Source: Zwartia hollandica (GTDB taxonomy: Bacteria; Pseudomonadota; Gammaproteobacteria; Burkholderiales; Burkholderiaceae_B). From it: a stretch of DNA of 64,000 nt. The position numbers were made by a program, and so were the translations under genes. The stretch's first letter is position 1, and each line of letters starts with the position of its first letter. This document shows, piece by piece, positions 43,832-52,958 of the stretch. The notes below the pieces were generated by a model. The model was not told the DNA's origin and made no database searches. It saw only the letters and a program-made list of their open reading frames with translations. Location: contig NZ_JAHXRI010000007.1 of assembly GCF_019923725.1 (NCBI RefSeq), forward strand, positions 372,001 through 436,000, in the 5' to 3' direction.

Positions 43832-45097
43832 TTATTCTTTGGACTGTCGCTCAAACTGTCTCAACTGTTTTGAATACCAAAACGGTGACACAGCAAGAAT
43901 CACGTTCATCATGGAAAAAATAATACTCGCCTTGTAGCCACCCGAGAAGTCATAGATCAATCCAGAAATCATTGCGCCGGCCGCGGCGCCCAGCGACATA
44001 CAAGCGTAGATCGCTCCATAAATTGTCGCAAGCCCATGTCGTGGAAACAGCTTGGTACATAAACCAGACACAATCGGGCCACGCGCACCTTGAGCAATTC
44101 CGAAAAAAACAACGAATGTCATCAACAACCATTGTGATGGGAAATACATTAAACCAAGCAGCGCACAAAGCCCGATCGAGGTACACGTAAAAGTTAGCGT
44201 CGCAGTCCACCGTGCGCCAAGTCGATCTGCAAGTCGACCAGCAGAACTGACGCCAAGCACAGACAGAATCCCTGCCAGACCAAACGAACTTGCAGCCTCT
44301 AGCGCTGAAAATCCAACGCTCACTAAATACGGAATAATTTGTACCGTCACGGTGTAAACCACGACAGAAGTAAAAAAGAATGCTTGAGCCAACGCCCAAA
44401 ATCCTGTGGTCTTCATCGCGCCTAGCAATGGAGATCCCGAAATTGTGATGGCAGCTGCAGGAGAGGTATCCAGACGCTTCGTAATAGTCTCGGCCTGTAC
44501 AGGTCGCCCAGCTTGGATAATGGACCAAGGCAACGCTAACACCAAGGGCAGTAACGCGATCAATATTCCGCCCAAAGTGAAATATGCATTACGCCAGCCG
44601 ATCACTTCATTCAGATACTGCGCGAAGGGAACAATCGCAAGCGTGCCCGCGCCAAAACCGGCATACGCAATCCCGATAGCAGTGCTTGTATTGTGTGGAA
44701 ACCAACGACCAATCAAGCTTGCGGACGGGACCATGCCCAAAGCGCTAACACCAATACCACCTGCCAACCCTACACAAAGATGAAACTGCCAAAGCTGGGA
44801 GAGATTCCCCGCGAGAAAATATCCAACGCCTAAGCTTAGAATCCCTAACAAATAAACAAAGCGTGGCCCACGACGATCGAAGAGCATTCCGATAAAAGGT
44901 GCCGACAGTCCATTAGCAATGTTATAGATTGAATACACGCTCGTCAGCTCAGAGCGTGTCCAGCCAAATTCTTTCTCGAGTGGCAGAAGGAACGTTACAT
45001 ACGCGTCACCTACTCCGCGACCAAGCATGTTGAACAAGAAACAGATCAACAGCACGATCACCGCCATCCTGGCATCGGATGGACGTTGATGGATCAT
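43832..45097 (-). CDS. MFS transporter (oxalate/formate-antiporter-like)
   Basis: The 421-residue carrier has about twelve membrane segments. Loop motifs are [16 protein letters not shown] (usual GxLxDRxGxR) and [11 protein letters not shown] in the second half, and the N-terminal half has [20 protein letters not shown], typical of the monocarboxylate/OxlT-like branch. The start at 45097 overlaps the MaoC stop (ATGA), so it is translationally coupled to the catabolic operon 45094-48882. It probably imports the acid degraded there. Confidence 0.9.
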   Translation of the reverse strand: MIHQRPSDARMAVIVLLICFLFNMLGRGVGDAYVTFLLPLEKEFGWTRSELTSVYSIYNIANGLSAPFIGMLFDRRGPRFVYLLGILSLGVGYFLAGNLSQLWQFHLCVGLAGGIGVSALGMVPSASLIGRWFPHNTSTAIGIAYAGFGAGTLAIVPFAQYLNEVIGWRNAYFTLGGILIALLPLVLALPWSIIQAGRPVQAETITKRLDTSPAAAITISGSPLLGAMKTTGFWALAQAFFFTSVVVYTVTVQIIPYLVSVGFSALEAASSFGLAGILSVLGVSSAGRLADRLGARWTATLTFTCTSIGLCALLGLMYFPSQWLLMTFVVFFGIAQGARGPIVSGLCTKLFPRHGLATIYGAIYACMSLGAAAGAMISGLIYDFSGGYKASIIFSMMNVILAVSPFWYSKQLRQFERQSKE

Positions 45098-45546
45098 GCG
45101 GGACGGCACTTCATAAAGCCTGAACGACGACAGAGGCAGACAACTTCGTCGCGTTGGTTGATGCCACGATGTTCAAACTCAACGATGCCCGCATCGCCAC
45201 GTGACTTGCTCAAGCGCTTAGAGATGATCGTCGTCTCTACACGAATCGTGTCACCATAAAAAACAGGATGTGGAAAACGCGTGTCTGTCATCCCTAGGTT
45301 TGCAATGGTCGTACCTAAAGTGGTCTCACCCACAGAGATACCAATCACTAGGCCCAAGGTAAACAAACTATTGACTAGAATCTGACCAAACTCCGTCTTG
45401 GAGGCAAACTCTTTGTCCAGATGCAAAGGCTGGGGATTCATTGTCAACGTCGAGAACAGAACGTTATCCATCTCAGTGACGGTGCGAGTCAGGGAGTGCT
45501 TAAAAAGCTGACCCACTTCAAACTCTTCAAAATACAGACCTGCCAT
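45094..45546 (-). CDS. MaoC family dehydratase
   Basis: The 150-residue hotdog protein begins [20 protein letters not shown], usual for MaoC hydratases. The hydratase motif (normally DxNPxH) reads [14 protein letters not shown], so Asp is replaced by Thr and two residues are inserted before His. Then [19 protein letters not shown] and [15 protein letters not shown] follow. This altered site occurs in the branch that includes mesaconyl- and itaconyl-type CoA hydratases, which fits the CitE-like lyase and CoA-transferase in the same operon. GGAGA precedes the ATG at 45546. Confidence 0.87.
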   Translation of the reverse strand: MAGLYFEEFEVGQLFKHSLTRTVTEMDNVLFSTLTMNPQPLHLDKEFASKTEFGQILVNSLFTLGLVIGISVGETTLGTTIANLGMTDTRFPHPVFYGDTIRVETTIISKRLSKSRGDAGIVEFEHRGINQRDEVVCLCRRSGFMKCRPA

Positions 45547-45556
45547 TGAATTTCTC

Positions 45557-46723
45557 CTAATAAGATTTAGGCAAGCCAAGCACACGCTCGGCGATAAAGC
45601 ACAACACTAGCTGGGGGCTCACAGGCGCAATACGTGTGATCAAGACTTCGCGCAGGTAGCGTTCAACATGGTATTCCTTGGCATAGCCAAACCCACCGTG
45701 CGTCATCACAGCGGTCTGACACGCATTGAAACCCGCCTCGCCGGCCAGATACTTCGCGGCATTCGCCTGAGCACCGCAGGACTCGCCTTTATCAAAAAGC
45801 GTTGCAGCCTGCATTACCATCAGGTTCGCAGCCTCAAGCTCCATCCAGCATGCTGCCAAGGGATGCTGGATCCCTTGATTCTGACCAATCGGTCGATCAA
45901 AGACGACACGCTCACGCGCGTAATTCGTTGCGCGCTTAAGCGCGACCTTTCCAAGACCAACCCCTTCTGCGGCGATTAAGATTCGCTCGGCATTCATGCC
46001 ATGCATGATGTATTGAAAACCTTTGCCCTCCTCTCCAATACGATCAGCCACAGGCACCTTCAATCCATCAATGAATAACTCATTTGAATCTACGGCCTTG
46101 CGGCCCATTTTTTCAATTTCATGGACTTTGATGAAGTTACGATCGAAGTCGGTGTAAAAAAGGCTTAAACCATCCGTGTGTTTCTTTACCTCTTCAAGGG
46201 GCGTCGTACGCGCCAGAATCAACATCTTCTCTGCCACTTGTGCCGTTGAAATCCAAACCTTGGTTCCACTCAACACGTAGTGATCACCCGAGCGCTCAGC
46301 CTTAACTTTAAGCTGCGTGGTATTTAAACCTGTGTTCGGTTCGGTCACTGCGAAACAGGCCCGCTCTGCACCTGAGACCAGAGGCGGCAACATACGCTTT
46401 TTTTGCTCTTCCGTGCCGAACTGCACAACGGGATTCAAGCCGAAAATATTCATGTGCACAGCCGACGCGCCACTCATTCCAGCGCCAGATTCGCTAATAG
46501 TCTGCATCATGATCGCGGCTTCAGTGATTCCGAGTCCGGAACCACCGTAGGCCTCGGGAATGCAAATGCCTAGCCAGCCATCCTTAGCGAGTGCTTGATG
46601 AAAGTCTGCGGGAAAGCCACCGTGCCTGTCTTTCTCAAGCCAATACTGATCATCGAAATGCTCGCAAATCTTTGCGATTGCTTCGCGAATCGTTTCTTGC
46701 TCTTGCGATAAGGAAAAGTCCAT
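45557..46723 (-). CDS. Acyl-CoA dehydrogenase
   Basis: The 388-residue flavoprotein has [76 protein letters not shown] and [20 protein letters not shown]. The end reads [20 protein letters not shown], so the Glu of the usual EGT motif is replaced; the catalytic base, if any, must lie elsewhere, as in isovaleryl-CoA-type enzymes. GAGGTG precedes the ATG. It lies between the CoA-transferase (34 bases) and MaoC genes on one transcript and would desaturate the CoA ester. Confidence 0.92.
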   Translation of the reverse strand: MDFSLSQEQETIREAIAKICEHFDDQYWLEKDRHGGFPADFHQALAKDGWLGICIPEAYGGSGLGITEAAIMMQTISESGAGMSGASAVHMNIFGLNPVVQFGTEEQKKRMLPPLVSGAERACFAVTEPNTGLNTTQLKVKAERSGDHYVLSGTKVWISTAQVAEKMLILARTTPLEEVKKHTDGLSLFYTDFDRNFIKVHEIEKMGRKAVDSNELFIDGLKVPVADRIGEEGKGFQYIMHGMNAERILIAAEGVGLGKVALKRATNYARERVVFDRPIGQNQGIQHPLAACWMELEAANLMVMQAATLFDKGESCGAQANAAKYLAGEAGFNACQTAVMTHGGFGYAKEYHVERYLREVLITRIAPVSPQLVLCFIAERVLGLPKSY

Positions 46724-46757
46724 CACTACACCTCAAATTCAAAACACTATTCGAATA

Positions 46758-47966
46758 CTATTTTTCTTCTGGCGCTAGCGTCACACCCTGCTTGAGCAGG
46801 TCAGCAATTTTCTGCTCGGAATAACCAAGCTCGCGCAACATCTCGACACTGTGCTCGCCTAGACGCGGTGCATGACGTCCATGCTCAGGTTGGCTTTCAG
46901 TCCAAGTCGTCGGCACGTCAACCATACGAATACGCCCCTCGGTCGGATGCTCTTTCCATTTAAAAAACTCAATCGCATTTAAATGGGGGTCATCGAATAT
47001 CGTCTCGAGAGAATGCAGAGGCATGGTCGGAATATCCGCAAGCTCTAAGAGCTTGAGCCAGTCCTCAGTGGTGCGCTCGAGAAAGATCTTGGCTACCAAA
47101 GCCTGCAGGTCGTTAATGTGTTGGGTACGGATACTTAAATTCTTAAATCTTGCATCCGTTTCGAAAATCTCTGATTGCCCAATCGCTTTAAAAAATGAAG
47201 CCCACTGCTTATCGTTGTAGATGACCGCACACACATAGCCATCAGAGGTTTTGTAGGGACGACGCTCTGAGGCCAGCAAACGCGGGTAACCAGGCGGACC
47301 GTTAGGTGGGTCAAAGGTTTGGCCACCAATGTGGTCGCTCAATAAATGGCTGATCATCGTTTCGAACATAGGAATATCGATCCGCTGCCCAACACCTGTT
47401 TTCTCACGGTGATACAAGGCCGCGCACAACGACGTTGCTGCATACAGACCAACGGTACGATCCACGAGGTTCGATGGCACGTAACGCGGCACGTCTGAGC
47501 CCGCTTGCTTAATGAGCGAAGGCAAACCAATCGCTCCTTGAATCAAATCGTCGAACGCTGGTTTGTGCCCGTAGGGTCCGTCTTGACCAAAACCAAATGT
47601 ACCTGCGTACAGGATGCGAGGATTAATGCTCTTGACTTCGTCGTAGCCGAGTCCGAGGCGCGCCATTGCTTGCGGACGTACGTTGTAGAGCAAAATGTCA
47701 GCCGTTGCGATCAATTTTTTGATCGCCTCAAGCCCCTCTGGATGTTTGACGTCCAACACCATCCCACGCTTGCTGCGATTAACGTGCAGATATAGCGACC
47801 CCATCCGTGGATGCTGCATCGGCCCGACGTCGCGCACCATATCACCCGAGGGAGACTCCACTTTAATGACATCCGCTCCCATGTCGCCGAGTAGCTGGGC
47901 TGCGTACGGGCCCATCAAGATCGCAGTCATATCGACCACGCGTATACCTTTTAGTGGACCACTCAT
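46758..47966 (-). CDS. CaiB/BaiF family (type III) CoA-transferase
   Basis: The 402-residue protein carries LKGIRVVDMTAILMGPYAAQ, LLGDMGADVIKVESPSGDMV, NRSKRGMVLDVKHPEGLEAI, NVRPQAMARLGLGYDEVKSI, AGTFGFGQDGPYGHKPAFDD and AALYHREKTGVGQRIDIPMF, then ETMISHLLSDH. It moves CoA, probably from succinyl-CoA, to the acid used in this operon. It follows the CitE-like lyase on the minus strand with 34 bases between them. It is the third member of this family in the window and is not especially close to the other two. Confidence 0.93.
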   Translation of the reverse strand: MSGPLKGIRVVDMTAILMGPYAAQLLGDMGADVIKVESPSGDMVRDVGPMQHPRMGSLYLHVNRSKRGMVLDVKHPEGLEAIKKLIATADILLYNVRPQAMARLGLGYDEVKSINPRILYAGTFGFGQDGPYGHKPAFDDLIQGAIGLPSLIKQAGSDVPRYVPSNLVDRTVGLYAATSLCAALYHREKTGVGQRIDIPMFETMISHLLSDHIGGQTFDPPNGPPGYPRLLASERRPYKTSDGYVCAVIYNDKQWASFFKAIGQSEIFETDARFKNLSIRTQHINDLQALVAKIFLERTTEDWLKLLELADIPTMPLHSLETIFDDPHLNAIEFFKWKEHPTEGRIRMVDVPTTWTESQPEHGRHAPRLGEHSVEMLRELGYSEQKIADLLKQGVTLAPEEK

Positions 47967-48000
47967 GATGTCACAACCTTTTGAAACGTCATCTCAATAT

Positions 48001-48882
48001 TTACGCTAATTGCGCCGCGGCAATAATTTTTTTAGCTAACCGCAAATGCGGCATATCTAGCATTTTGCCGTCTAGGGTAGCGACACCAACCTTGCCACTA
48101 CTTGCAAAGGCAGCGACGACCTTTTGCGCCCACTCTTGCGTAGCAGCATCCGGAGTCATTGCTTGGTTAATCACAGGGACTTGGCCAGGATGGATTGCAG
48201 CCTTGGCCGAGAACCCGTCGCGATAAGCTCGTCGCGTTTCCCGCGTGAGCGCTTGTGCATCGTTAATGACAGTAGGGACAGTGTCGATTGCAGGGACACC
48301 AGCTGCCGTTGCTGCAAACAAACAGAGCGAGCGCACCAAATTAAAGGGCGAAGTCCATTCCCCGGAACCGTCCTCTTCCTTGTTCGTTAGCGCACCAATG
48401 TCGCCGGACAAGTCTTCTGCTCCCCACATCATGCCAGCCAACCTAGGCGTCGCACCGCGATACTCATTCAACCCAGCAAGTGACTCGGCATTTTCAGTCA
48501 CGATGGCAATGATCGAGGTTAAGTCGTCCCCTTGTGGATACAGATGCTCGAAAGTTTCAAGATAAGCCGAGAGCAACGCGAGATCTTTAGCACCGCTCGC
48601 CTTGGGCAAGACAACCCCATCTGGCCGACAACGCATGACCGCTGCCAGATCTGCCAGCGTCATTCCGGTACCCAGCGCGTTGACACGCACATACAGCTTG
48701 GGTGTCGGCACAGCACTTTGCTTGGTGTGCGTCAGAAACTTGACCAGTTCATCTCGGCCGTCTTGTTTGCGTGCCATCGACACCGCATCTTCCAGATCAA
48801 AGATCAACACATCTGCGCCGCTCTGCAAAGATTTCTCAAGCTTGCGCGAACTATCCGCAGGCACAAATAGCAGGGATCGCAT
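48001..48882 (-). CDS. HpcH/HpaI (CitE-like) aldolase/CoA-ester lyase
   Basis: The 293-residue TIM-barrel protein has RSLLFVPADSSRKLEKSL, GADVLIFDLEDAVSMARKQD (metal and substrate Glu/Asp), LYVRVNALGTGMTLADLAAV, DGVVLPKASGAKDL, GMMWGAEDLSGDIGALTNKE and GFSAKAAIHPGQVPVINQAM. These define the citrate-lyase-beta / malyl-CoA lyase family. It likely splits a 3-hydroxy-acyl-CoA such as citramalyl-CoA or methylmalyl-CoA into two short units. It is the first gene of the minus-strand operon ending at 43832 and is divergent from pfkB. Confidence 0.92.
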   Translation of the reverse strand: MRSLLFVPADSSRKLEKSLQSGADVLIFDLEDAVSMARKQDGRDELVKFLTHTKQSAVPTPKLYVRVNALGTGMTLADLAAVMRCRPDGVVLPKASGAKDLALLSAYLETFEHLYPQGDDLTSIIAIVTENAESLAGLNEYRGATPRLAGMMWGAEDLSGDIGALTNKEEDGSGEWTSPFNLVRSLCLFAATAAGVPAIDTVPTVINDAQALTRETRRAYRDGFSAKAAIHPGQVPVINQAMTPDAATQEWAQKVVAAFASSGKVGVATLDGKMLDMPHLRLAKKIIAAAQLA

Positions 48883-49000
48883 TGCAATTCTCCGTTTTTG
48901 ATCTAAAGGCGTTTAGTGCCTCTAAAAGCTTGGGTTCGAGTATAGCTTGGGTGGATTGGGCGATAATTAGTCAACACTCTCAGAGGGATTTGCCTGCACC

Positions 49001-49954
49001 ATGAGCAAAGTTTTAACACTCACGATGAATCCTGCCCTCGACCTGTCGACTTCAATCGATAAAGTTGTACATACCGATAAATTGCGCTGCACAGCAGCAA
49101 AAACTCAACCAGGCGGGGGTGGCATCAACGTGGCCCGTGTGCTCTCCCGACTGAATCCAAACTCTGCCGAAGCCTGCATTGCCGTCTATCCAGTCGGAGG
49201 TTTAACCGGACAACTTCTCGTCCAAGCATTGAAGGTGGAGGACGTTCGTAGCGAACCCGTTCCAATCTCTGGAGAGACCCGCGAAGCCTTTTCCGTGCAC
49301 GAAACATCAAGCGGAAAGGATTTTCGCTTCTTATTGCCGGGTCCAACGCTCATCCCGGCTGAGTGGCAAGCGTGTTTGAACAAGCTGCTAAACCTCACGC
49401 ACACCGATGACACTGTGATTGCCAGCGGCAGCCTTCCGCCAGGCGTACCCGATGACTTTTTTGCACATCTTGCTACAGCGGTGAAAGAAAAGGGGGCTCG
49501 CCTAGTCTTGGACAGCTCCGGAGTTCCACTCAAGCTTGCCCTTCAAACTGGGGTGTATCTCGTCAAGCCTAGTTTGCGCGAACTCGAGGAGCTGGCCGGA
49601 CAGGCGCTTGAGACCGAAGCGCAATGGCGCTCGGCTGCGCAGTTGTTGCTTGACGCACAACAAGCCGAAATCGTCGCGGTATCCCTTGGAGCAGAAGGGG
49701 CCCTTGTGGCAACACCCACTGGAATATGGCGTGCAACCGCTATTCCCGTTAATGTTGTGAGCACCGTGGGTGCGGGTGATAACTTCGTTGCGGGCTTTGT
49801 ATGGGCGCTGCGCAATCAAGAGCCCCTTGAGCAGTGCCTTTCCTACGCGATGGCGAGCGCCGCCGCTGCCGTGATGAACCAAGACTCTAGCCTGTGCGAC
49901 CCTGAGTCAATGCACAGGCTTCACTTGCAAGCACATGTCACTCGACTAAGCTAG
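49001..49954 (+). CDS. pfkB: 6-phosphofructokinase 2 / 1-phosphofructokinase family sugar kinase
   Basis: The 317-residue PfkB-family kinase resembles E. coli Pfk-2 in several blocks: LTLTMNPALDLSTSIDKVVH, KLRCTAAKTQPGGGGINVAR, SGSLPPGVPDDFFAHLA, LVLDSSGVPLKLALQTGVYL and the catalytic STVGAGDNFVAGFVWAL with the base Asp. It phosphorylates fructose 6-phosphate or a related phospho-sugar in the cytoplasm. The Pfk-2-like KLRCTA and GGGGINVAR blocks favour fructose-6-phosphate over FruK or tagatose kinases. It is convergent with the DUF2889 gene: their stop codons share the bases CTAG. Confidence 0.88.
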   Translation: MSKVLTLTMNPALDLSTSIDKVVHTDKLRCTAAKTQPGGGGINVARVLSRLNPNSAEACIAVYPVGGLTGQLLVQALKVEDVRSEPVPISGETREAFSVHETSSGKDFRFLLPGPTLIPAEWQACLNKLLNLTHTDDTVIASGSLPPGVPDDFFAHLATAVKEKGARLVLDSSGVPLKLALQTGVYLVKPSLRELEELAGQALETEAQWRSAAQLLLDAQQAEIVAVSLGAEGALVATPTGIWRATAIPVNVVSTVGAGDNFVAGFVWALRNQEPLEQCLSYAMASAAAAVMNQDSSLCDPESMHRLHLQAHVTRLS

Positions 49955-50511
49955 ACCTTATCTGGCCCGGTGTAATGCTGCGGCCACATCTGCTGAATCA
50001 CTTGTGTATGACTAGCGTAGGCGTAACAGCTGTCCACTTTTAAAGGGCGACCGTTGGCATCAACCGGATCGGGGCGTGTGCGTGTGACCGGCCACAATGC
50101 CTGATACGCCGCCGTAGCCATTGGCCCAAGCAACTCCATCATGTGAGTACATCCTGCGGCACCTTTTAAATGCCCCCGGACGATCTTGCTCCACCCTGCA
50201 CCAATTCGCTCTCCCTTTAACTTAGCAAGCGTCGAGGGAGCCTCTTTGCACACACCGAACGGCGTGGCATCGGACGATGCTGCTACATCATGTATCAAAA
50301 AGTGGTCGTCAATAACGAGCCGCACCCAGATATCATGAATATGCTGCCCAGCAGGTTTTTCTACTTTCGCGAGCGGAGCCAAAAAAGGTATGGGCTTGGA
50401 ATCTTCCACGCGGCCCTCAATGTCATACAAACCATCCGCTCTGCGATAAGCGCGCATCGTGATGTGCCTGGTATGAATTTCTTCGCGTTCGACGGTTGGG
50501 ACTAAAGGCAC
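49951..50511 (-). CDS. DUF2889 family protein
   Basis: The 186-residue cytoplasmic protein is of unknown function. The family pattern is present: EEIHTRHITMRAYRRADGLY, DIEGRVEDSKP, AGQHIHDIWVRLVIDDHFLI, GCTHMMELLGPMATAAYQAL and KVDSCYAYASHTQVIQQMWP. Conserved His, Asp and Cys residues suggest metal or small-molecule binding. I place the start at the GTG 50511 because GAGAGG lies six bases upstream; the frame is open 18 codons further. It is frequent in proteobacteria next to aromatic and lipid catabolic genes. Confidence 0.87.
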   Translation of the reverse strand: MPLVPTVEREEIHTRHITMRAYRRADGLYDIEGRVEDSKPIPFLAPLAKVEKPAGQHIHDIWVRLVIDDHFLIHDVAASSDATPFGVCKEAPSTLAKLKGERIGAGWSKIVRGHLKGAAGCTHMMELLGPMATAAYQALWPVTRTRPDPVDANGRPLKVDSCYAYASHTQVIQQMWPQHYTGPDKV

Positions 50512-50666
50512 GGCAGACCTCTCTATTGGATGACGGGATTTTACGGGTTTCCCCGACCACACCACAGAACACTAAGTCGTGCTTTATTCCTGCGGTGCGC
50601 CCAACAACCTCTCGCGTGCCGTAAGGTAAATCGGTAATATCAAATCGTCACCTTCTAGGCGTTCGC

Positions 50667-51977
50667 ATGGCCTCCTTGCTGCAAACCTTCACCAATGTAC
50701 GCCGCGATGAACTATCTCGGACGCTTGTGGCTGGGCTATTTTTCTTTTTTGTCCTCAGTGCCTTGATGGTGGTGCGTCCCGCTCGCGAAGCGCTTGGCAT
50801 GCAACGCGGTATTGAAGCGATCCGCTGGCTCTTCTTTGGGACGTTGTTTGTCACACTATTAGTCAATCCCATTTTTGGCTGGCTAGTCAGTCGCTTCAAG
50901 CGGCAAGTATTTATTTCAACAACTTATCTTTTTTTTGCAACTGGCCTACTAGTTTTCTATTTATTGCTAGTCTTGAGCCCTACGCATGTTGGCCAAATTA
51001 GTGGCCAAGTGTTTTACGTTTGGTTTAGCGTCTTTAATTTATTTGCCACCATGCTGTTTTGGGCGCTGATGACTGACAGCTTTACCAAAGATCAGAGCGA
51101 GCGGTTATTTGGCGCAATTTCTCTTGGTGGGACACTCGGTGCGATCTTCGGCCCTTGGCTAGCGAGTCAACTTGCCAAACCCTATGGGACCGCAAGCTTA
51201 CTGCTCGTGGCCGCTGGCTTTTTAGTACTCGCAACACTTTGTACCTGGTGGATGTCAACGCTGCGGAAGTCCCTGCACAGCCACGAAACGACAACAACGT
51301 CAGACACGCAAATCGATTCGGCGTTAAACAACCCAATCGGGGGCAACGCTTGGGCGGGCCTGGGCGCCGTGCTTCGCTCACCTTTTCTGCTGGGCATCTC
51401 AGCTTACGTGCTCATCCTTGCAGTCGTCGCAACGCTGCTGTATTTCACACGCTTACAAATGGTGGCTGCCTTAGCACTCGACACCGACACCCGCACCGAG
51501 ACGTTCGCTCGTATCGATTTCTATACACAAGTGGCGACCTTCATCTTGCAAGGTTTTCTGACTAGCCATTTAATCAAACGCTTCGGCATTGCCTTCACCA
51601 TGGCGCTTCTACCACTGACCGTCATATTCGGATTCGTGGGCCTCGCAGTTATTGGGTCACTGGCCGCACTCATTGCAGCCGAGGCTAGCTTCAAAGCAGT
51701 CCAGCGCGGAGTGATGCGACCAGCGCGTGAGACCCTCTTTACCAATACGGCGCGCGAAGAACGCTACAAAGCGAAAGCCTTTATCGATACCTTTGTTTAC
51801 CGGGGCGGAGATGCTCTTGGCGCTCAAACTGAGGGCTTACTAAAGAGTCTAGGCATGGGCCTTGCTGGACTGGCTTGGTTCGCCGTTCCACTTGCTGTTC
51901 TTTGGATGGCGCTCGGACTCTGGCTTGGCTCATCACCAAAACACCACTTTCTTAATCGACGCAGGAACGAAAAATGA
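50667..51977 (+). CDS. NTP/NDP exchange transporter-like MFS protein
   Basis: The 436-residue multipass protein begins FTNVRRDELSRTLVAGLFFF and LSALMVVRPAREALGMQRGI, and contains FALMTDSFTKDQSERLFGAI-type and GTLGAIFGPWLAS blocks, then VMRPARETLFTNTAREERYK and KAFIDTFVYRGGDALGAQTE. These match the bacterial family annotated as ADP/ATP-translocase-like exchangers. In free-living bacteria the substrate of these proteins is unknown, and energy parasitism should not be assumed. Its stop overlaps the next start (ATGA at 51974). Confidence 0.83.
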   Translation: MASLLQTFTNVRRDELSRTLVAGLFFFFVLSALMVVRPAREALGMQRGIEAIRWLFFGTLFVTLLVNPIFGWLVSRFKRQVFISTTYLFFATGLLVFYLLLVLSPTHVGQISGQVFYVWFSVFNLFATMLFWALMTDSFTKDQSERLFGAISLGGTLGAIFGPWLASQLAKPYGTASLLLVAAGFLVLATLCTWWMSTLRKSLHSHETTTTSDTQIDSALNNPIGGNAWAGLGAVLRSPFLLGISAYVLILAVVATLLYFTRLQMVAALALDTDTRTETFARIDFYTQVATFILQGFLTSHLIKRFGIAFTMALLPLTVIFGFVGLAVIGSLAALIAAEASFKAVQRGVMRPARETLFTNTAREERYKAKAFIDTFVYRGGDALGAQTEGLLKSLGMGLAGLAWFAVPLAVLWMALGLWLGSSPKHHFLNRRRNEK

Positions 51978-52924
51978 TGAATCGACGCACGTGGCTGCAA
52001 ACTGCAGTCGCCACAGCAGGTGCTGCTGCACTCCCTCAGTCTTGGGCACAGTCCCTATCCGGCAGGGGGCAACTGATTACGCGCGCTATCCCAACAACCG
52101 GCGAGCGCCTACCGATTATTGGTCTAGGCAGTTCGGCAACATTTGCACAAGTCGCACGCTCGGAAGATCACGATGCGCTTAAAGCCGTGCTCGCTAAAAT
52201 GACTGAACTAGGGGGAAAGCTTTTTGATACGGCCCCGAGTTATGGTGCCTCCGAAGAAGTCGCAGGGAAAATCGCACAAGAACTCGGTATCAACAAGACA
52301 CTATTTTGGGCCACAAAGCTCAATGTTGCCCCGCGCGGTGGCAAAGCCGACGCCGACGCAGCACGCAAACAGCTTGAGACATCTTTTAAACGCATTGGCC
52401 GCCCCGTTATTGACTTAGTCCAAGTCCACAACATGGGAGATATTGCGACCCAATTGCCAATCCTACGGGAAGCTAAGCAACAAGGTCGTATACGCTACCT
52501 CGGTATCACGACTACGTTTGAAAACCAGTATGCCGAGCTCATCGAAACGATGCGCACGCAACAGGTGGATTTCATTGGTACTAACTACGCGATTGATGAT
52601 CTGTTCGCAGAAAAAACCATTTTGCCCCTAGCCAAAGAGCGCGGTATCGCAGTTCTCGTTTATGCACCCTTTGGTCGCGCTCGGCTCTGGGCTCGCGTAA
52701 AAGGACAACAAGTCCCTGAGTGGGCCAAAGAGTTTGATGCCACCACCTGGGCACAATTCTTTCTAAAATTCGTTGCGAGTCATCCAACGGTGACATGCAT
52801 CACACCAGCCACCAGCCGCGTTGCAAATATGGTGGATAACATTGGCGGAGGGATCGGTCGTCTTCCCGATGAGGCAATGCGCAAACGCATGATGGACCAT
52901 ATCAATAGCCTACCAAACGCCTGA
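51974..52924 (+). CDS. Aldo/keto reductase with Tat signal
   Basis: The 316-residue protein starts with a twin-arginine leader (MMNRRTWLQTAVATAGAAAL, cleavage likely after SWA), so it should be exported folded. The barrel has LFDTAPSYGASEEVAGKIAQ (Asp-Tyr catalytic pair), FWATKLNVAPRGGKAD (Lys), VIDLVQVHNMGDIATQL (His) and YLGITTTFENQYAELIETM. It reduces carbonyls with NADPH in the cytoplasm in most relatives; the Tat form needs a pre-bound cofactor. It overlaps the transporter gene by 4 bases and lies 34 bases before lptF. Confidence 0.9.
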   Translation: MMNRRTWLQTAVATAGAAALPQSWAQSLSGRGQLITRAIPTTGERLPIIGLGSSATFAQVARSEDHDALKAVLAKMTELGGKLFDTAPSYGASEEVAGKIAQELGINKTLFWATKLNVAPRGGKADADAARKQLETSFKRIGRPVIDLVQVHNMGDIATQLPILREAKQQGRIRYLGITTTFENQYAELIETMRTQQVDFIGTNYAIDDLFAEKTILPLAKERGIAVLVYAPFGRARLWARVKGQQVPEWAKEFDATTWAQFFLKFVASHPTVTCITPATSRVANMVDNIGGGIGRLPDEAMRKRMMDHINSLPNA

Positions 52925-52958
52925 GACTGCAGCGCATTGTGCTAAATTCTCCAACCTA

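Noticed and set aside
50667-51977. ATP/ADP translocase as sign of an intracellular parasite
   Set aside because: This branch is common in free-living bacteria, and the rest of the window shows a catabolically rich free-living genome.
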